NCBI GenBank assembly: GCA_033809415.1
Contig: JAPXLT010000236.1
Span: 1-7,596, forward strand
Direction of reading: 5' to 3'
Origin: JAQVUB01 sp033809415
GTDB taxonomy: Bacteria; Verrucomicrobiota; Lentisphaeria; Oligosphaerales; Oligosphaeraceae
DNA length: 7,596 nucleotides
Position numbers and translations under genes: made by a program. The notes beneath the pieces are model-generated. The model had not been told where the DNA came from, did not search any database, and saw only the letters and a program-made list of their open reading frames with translations. Positions 4,764-7,596 of the stretch are shown in pieces (the stretch's first letter is position 1; each line of letters starts with the position of its first letter).

Positions 4764-6215
4764 TTAGGCGATGTAGGTGTTAGCGGTAGTGGTGCCGCCT
4801 TTTCCGGTCCAGTTGGTATGGAAGAATTCGCCTCGGGGTTTATCGACGCGCTCGTAGGTGTGTGCGCCGAAGTAGTCGCGTTGCGCTTGCAGCAGGTTGG
4901 CGGGCAGGCGGGCGCAGCGGTAGCCGTCGAAATAGCTTAGCGCGGCGTTGATACAAGGCATCGGGATACCCATGTTGATTGCAGCGCAGGCAACTCTGCG
5001 CCAAGCGGTCTGGGAGCGGTCCATGACGTCCTTGAAGAAGGGATCGAGCAGCAGGTTTTTCAGCTCGGGGTCTTTGTCAAAGGCTTCTTTGATCTTGCCC
5101 AGGAAGCGTGAGCGGATGATGCAGCCGCCGCGCCACATCAGCGCGATGCCGCCGTAATTCAGTTTCCAGCCGTATTCTTTGGCAGCGGCCATCATCAGCT
5201 GATATCCTTGCGCGTACGAAATGATTTTCGATGCATACAAGGCGATGCGCAGATCATCCACCATCTGTTTGCGGTCGCCGCTGAATGCGGAAACTTTCCC
5301 CTTCAGCAGTTTGCTGGCAGTGACGCGTTCTTCTTTGATGGCGGACAGGCAACGGGCGAAGACAGCTTCACCGATCAGGGTCAGCGGCATGCCGGTATCC
5401 AGGGCGGCGATGGCTGTCCATTTGCCGGTGCCTTTCTGGCCGGCAGCATCAAGGATAAGGTCGACGACTTCATTGCCCTCTTCATCTTTGTAACCAAGGA
5501 TGTCGCGGGTGATTTCGATCAGGTAGCTCGATAGTTCGTTTTCGTTCCATTCGGCGAAGACTTTCTGCATTTCACTGTTGCTCATGCCGATGGCCTTCAT
5601 CATATGATAAGTCTCGCAGATCATCTGCATGTCACCATATTCAATGCCGTTGTGCACCATCTTGACAAAGTGGCCGGCGCCATTTTCGCCAACCCAGTCA
5701 CAGCAGGGCTCGCCGGAATCCGTATGTGCACAGATGGTCTGGAAAATTTCCTTGACATGCGGCCAGGCAGCCGGTGAGCCGCCAGGCATCATGCTGGGAC
5801 CGTTCAAAGCGCCTTCCTCGCCGCCGGAGACGCCTGTGCCAATATAGAGCAAGCCTTTGCTTTCGAGGTATTTGGTACGGCGGGTCGTGTCCGGGAAGTG
5901 GCTATTTCCACCGTCGATGATGATATCGCCGGGTTCGAGTTCGGGGATCAGTATCTCGATGAAGTCATCGACAGGCTGGCCGGCTTTGACCATCAGCATC
6001 ACTTTACGGGGGCGTTTCAGGCTGGCAATCAGCTCCTTGACACTGTGTGCTCCGATAATTTTTTTGCCTGCGGCGCGACCAGCTATAAAATCATCGACCT
6101 TGCTGACTGTGCGGTTGTAGCAGGCCACCGTAAAACCCTTGCTTTCCATGTTCAAAATCAGATTTTCGCCCATGACTGCGAGGCCGATCAAACCGATATC
6201 TGCTGCATTTTGCAT
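4764..6215 (-). CDS. gnd: 6-phosphogluconate dehydrogenase, decarboxylating (NADP-dependent)
   Basis: Cytoplasmic enzyme of the oxidative pentose phosphate pathway; it converts 6-phosphogluconate and NADP+ to ribulose 5-phosphate, CO2 and NADPH. At 483 residues it is the long form typical of dimeric enzymes from animals and many bacteria. The Rossmann motif GLAVMG is at 11-16, and NRT (34-36) with Lys39 fits NADP preference. Substrate-binding SGGEEGALNGPSMMPGG lies at 130-146. The catalytic region is GAGHFVKMVHNGIEYGDMQ: Lys185 and Glu192 correspond to the Lys183 and Glu190 pair of the sheep enzyme. The C-terminal tail NWTGKGGTTTANTYIA, which closes over the partner's active site, is intact. 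AAGGA sits nine bases before the ATG. The gene follows the HAD hydrolase by 45 bases and may share its transcript. Confidence 0.98.
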   Translation of the reverse strand: MQNAADIGLIGLAVMGENLILNMESKGFTVACYNRTVSKVDDFIAGRAAGKKIIGAHSVKELIASLKRPRKVMLMVKAGQPVDDFIEILIPELEPGDIIIDGGNSHFPDTTRRTKYLESKGLLYIGTGVSGGEEGALNGPSMMPGGSPAAWPHVKEIFQTICAHTDSGEPCCDWVGENGAGHFVKMVHNGIEYGDMQMICETYHMMKAIGMSNSEMQKVFAEWNENELSSYLIEITRDILGYKDEEGNEVVDLILDAAGQKGTGKWTAIAALDTGMPLTLIGEAVFARCLSAIKEERVTASKLLKGKVSAFSGDRKQMVDDLRIALYASKIISYAQGYQLMMAAAKEYGWKLNYGGIALMWRGGCIIRSRFLGKIKEAFDKDPELKNLLLDPFFKDVMDRSQTAWRRVACAAINMGIPMPCINAALSYFDGYRCARLPANLLQAQRDYFGAHTYERVDKPRGEFFHTNWTGKGGTTTANTYIA

Positions 6216-6260
6216 CGTTCTTTTTCCTTCTGTTTCTGAGGTGTTTATCAGCTGAAAAAA

Positions 6261-7148
6261 TCAGGCTTTTTGCCAAGCCGGATTTTCCGGCAGGGCGCGG
6301 TCAAACTCATCAAGCAGTTGCTGCTGATAGGCGCCGGCAAAGGTGCCATTGAAGAAGCGCTCAATGCCTTCCTCGAGGAATTCCTGCCAGTACTTTTCTT
6401 CTTCGCCAGGTATAATCGGGAAGAAGAGGGCGTTGTTGGCTTTGGCGGCCTTGTAGTCGCCAGGCGCATCGCCAACCATCAGAATCTTCTCGGGAGGATA
6501 TTTGTCTTTTGCGGCAAATGCAAGATGTTCCGTCTTGGTGCCGGCTTCCTGCCCGGCAATGAAATTCACCAGATGGTCAATGCTGTGTTCTTTCCATTCG
6601 CGAACGAGCGCCTCGATGGGAGTCTGGCTGACAACGATCGTATCGGCCGATTTATGGATTTTCTCGAGGCTTTCGCGCACGCCGGGGAAGGGTGGAACGC
6701 CGAAAACCATGTCCTTGATACGGGCATCGACTTCCATCGACCAGGCTAGGATCTTCGTCAGAGCCGGATCCTTCGTGGCTTCAACTTTGGCTTTCAAAGT
6801 CGGAATGCCGAGTTTATTTTCAGCAGCGATCCAAGCATCGAGCGAGGGGATGTTGCTGACGGAAACGCCGCGGGCAGCGAAAACTGACCATTGCTGAATC
6901 AGTTTCAATGCCCGCTGAACTGCCAGATAACGATTGCAGCCGCGAGTCTTGGAATACAGATTGACAAACAGCCATACCTCACGGGCATACTTGCTGGCCG
7001 CCTGCATGTTGAAATGCTTGATGAAAGCCGGGCAGAAACACTCTTTCTGCTTGATCTCCATCGTGTCGAAAATGCAGCCATCGCTGTCATAACCGACGAA
7101 GAATTCATGCTCTTTCGGCAAATTCTTCAACTGAGCCACATAATCCAT
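6261..7148 (-). CDS. HAD-superfamily hydrolase, unknown substrate
   Basis: A 295-residue haloacid-dehalogenase-superfamily protein, probably a cytoplasmic phosphatase. Motif I is YDSDGCIFDT, with the nucleophile Asp21 and the acid/base Asp23. Motif II is VVSQTP with Ser174, motif III is probably Lys205 in GTKTEH, and motif IV is MVGDAPGDYKAA with Asp227 and Asp231 for Mg2+. All four catalytic motifs are therefore intact. About 145 residues between motifs I and II form an unusually large helical cap of the C1 type, rich in aromatic and basic residues. A C-terminal extension of about 50 residues follows the fold. The length exceeds the 200-230 of common phosphoglycolate-phosphatase-like members, and I do not recognise a named subfamily. 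AGGAG lies eight bases before the ATG, which fixes the start. The gene lies 45 bases upstream of gnd in the same direction, so a link to sugar-phosphate metabolism is possible but unproven. Confidence 0.88.
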   Translation of the reverse strand: MDYVAQLKNLPKEHEFFVGYDSDGCIFDTMEIKQKECFCPAFIKHFNMQAASKYAREVWLFVNLYSKTRGCNRYLAVQRALKLIQQWSVFAARGVSVSNIPSLDAWIAAENKLGIPTLKAKVEATKDPALTKILAWSMEVDARIKDMVFGVPPFPGVRESLEKIHKSADTIVVSQTPIEALVREWKEHSIDHLVNFIAGQEAGTKTEHLAFAAKDKYPPEKILMVGDAPGDYKAAKANNALFFPIIPGEEEKYWQEFLEEGIERFFNGTFAGAYQQQLLDEFDRALPENPAWQKA

Positions 7149-7210
7149 GCCAAATTCTCCTGAATAAAAGATATCCTGCGGGACAATACCGGGGTACCCG
7201 GAAAAAACAT

Positions 7211-7239
7211 AATATACTCCCTCAGAGCAACATTTTCAC
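7211..7239 (-). promoter_or_regulatory. Possible promoter for the HAD-gnd pair
   Basis: On the minus strand GTGAAA (7239-7234, four of six to TTGACA) and TATATT (7216-7211, five of six to TATAAT) are 17 bases apart. The -35 lies inside the last codons of the DUF493 gene, and the start point would be near 7204, giving a leader of about 55 bases for the HAD gene. In that leader a CCGGG-TAC-CCCGG hairpin sits just after a T-run rather than before one, so it is not a terminator. The -10 is good and the -35 only fair. Confidence 0.35.
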
Positions 7240-7497
7240 TCCTGGCAACTCGGCAAGCGCTTTGCTGACTGCTCGGAACAGGCCGAGATCGGGAATATTT
7301 GCACTGATCTGCCAAGTGCAATAGCGTCCGCTGGAAGAGATACTGCCTTGCGTCAGATCGGATAAAGTTAAGCCCAAGGCGGCGAAAGTTTGTTCGATAC
7401 CCTCCCGGGTGCCGGCGACTTCAGCAAGGACAATCAGGCGGGCGTGCCAAACTAAAGGAAATTGCAGAACTTGGTTGTTTGGTAAAATATCTGACAT
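7222..7497 (-). CDS. DUF493/YbeD-like small protein (UPF0250 family)
   Basis: A 91-residue protein with the pattern of the DUF493 (YbeD) family, which has an ACT-like alpha/beta fold and no firmly established biochemical role. The N-terminal strand is FPLVWHARLIVLAEV (13-27). After a helix, the family-typical segment SSSGRYCTWQISANI (54-68) corresponds to SSKGNYHSVSITINA of E. coli YbeD. It ends with a helix and the strand LPGVKMLL, like IDIVRMVL in YbeD. Length is close to the 87-100 residues of the family. No Shine-Dalgarno sequence precedes the ATG at 7497; a heptamer tandem array begins only five bases upstream, and no better in-frame ATG, GTG or TTG lies nearby. The following HAD gene starts 73 bases downstream. 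The family call rests on pattern memory only. Confidence 0.75.
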   Translation of the reverse strand: MSDILPNNQVLQFPLVWHARLIVLAEVAGTREGIEQTFAALGLTLSDLTQGSISSSGRYCTWQISANIPDLGLFRAVSKALAELPGVKMLL

Positions 7498-7502
7498 GAT
7501 TA

Positions 7503-7596
7503 GGGTGCAGGTGGCAGGGTGCAGGTGGCAGGTGGCAGGGTGCAGGGTGCAGGGGGCAGGGTGCAGGTGGCAGGGTGCAGGGGGCAGGGTGCAGGG
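7503..7596 (+). repeat. Heptamer tandem array GGKKGCA, running off the window
   Basis: Thirteen complete 7-base units plus GGG reach the window end. All fit GG[GT][TG]GCA: seven are GGGTGCA, four GGTGGCA and two GGGGGCA. No unit has a length change. The plus strand is a nearly uninterrupted series of G-runs with short loops, so two- or three-tier G-quadruplexes are conceivable on the strand that is template for the neighbouring minus-strand gene. The array has no stop codon on the plus strand, but no gene pattern supports translation. Its full length is unknown because it is cut by the window edge. Confidence 0.95.

Noticed and set aside
4758..4766. DnaA-box-like TGTGGATTA near rpmH, hinting at a replication origin.
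   Set aside because: It is a single site with one mismatch that overlaps the gnd stop codon. I see no cluster of boxes and no dnaA gene, so an origin is not supported.
5208..6239. Several plus-strand open frames opposite gnd.
   Set aside because: They are antisense to an intact, full-length 6-phosphogluconate dehydrogenase and carry no family pattern.
7182..7198. GC-rich hairpin (CCGGG/CCCGG) between the DUF493 and HAD genes as a terminator.
   Set aside because: On the transcribed strand the T-run comes before the stem, not after it, so it does not have intrinsic-terminator form.

Overview
This window looks like an ordinary bacterial chromosome segment. Every gene I can support lies on the minus strand, so genes are described from right to left. 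The organism is Gram-negative in type: YidC has an N-terminal signal anchor, a long Pro/Gln-rich linker and a large periplasmic domain. I cannot name a species. The overall style (moderate GC, an R3H/KH Jag without a Jag-N domain, a Lys in place of the usual YidC groove Arg, and CACGAA-rich dispersed repeats) makes me think of the PVC superphylum, perhaps Lentisphaerota. That is a weak impression, not a demonstrated assignment.

Layout from right to left. The right edge (7503-7596) is a G-rich heptamer tandem array that runs off the window. Five bases after it starts a small DUF493/YbeD-like protein (7497-7222). Next come a HAD-superfamily hydrolase of unknown substrate (7148-6261) and gnd, the NADP-linked 6-phosphogluconate dehydrogenase of the oxidative pentose phosphate pathway (6215-4764). 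The 470-base gap between gnd and rpmH is rich in repeats. It holds a weak terminator candidate, an 11-bp tandem array, an 18-bp perfect palindrome, one copy of a roughly 90-bp dispersed repeat, and a good sigma70-type promoter for the next operon.

The core of the window is the conserved cluster rpmH-rnpA-yidD-yidC-jag (4293-1011). It encodes ribosomal protein bL34, the RNase P protein, two membrane-protein insertion factors and the KH/R3H RNA-binding protein Jag. The genes are tightly packed, and rpmH and rnpA overlap at GTGA, so the cluster probably forms one transcript. The usual companions dnaA (upstream) and mnmE (downstream) are not next to it here. A second copy of the dispersed repeat, in opposite orientation, follows jag. 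A short degenerate copy sits between yidD and yidC, where a ribosome-binding site for yidC would be expected. The left edge (825-1) is the first 275 codons of a thiamine-diphosphate-dependent pyruvate/acetoin dehydrogenase E1 alpha subunit, cut by the window.

I did not find a convincing undescribed multi-gene system. The most interesting material is the non-coding repeat architecture: a dispersed repeat flanking the rpmH-jag operon as an inverted pair, the 11-bp array whose 3-bp tails alternate between CCC and AAA, and the heptamer array directly abutting a start codon.
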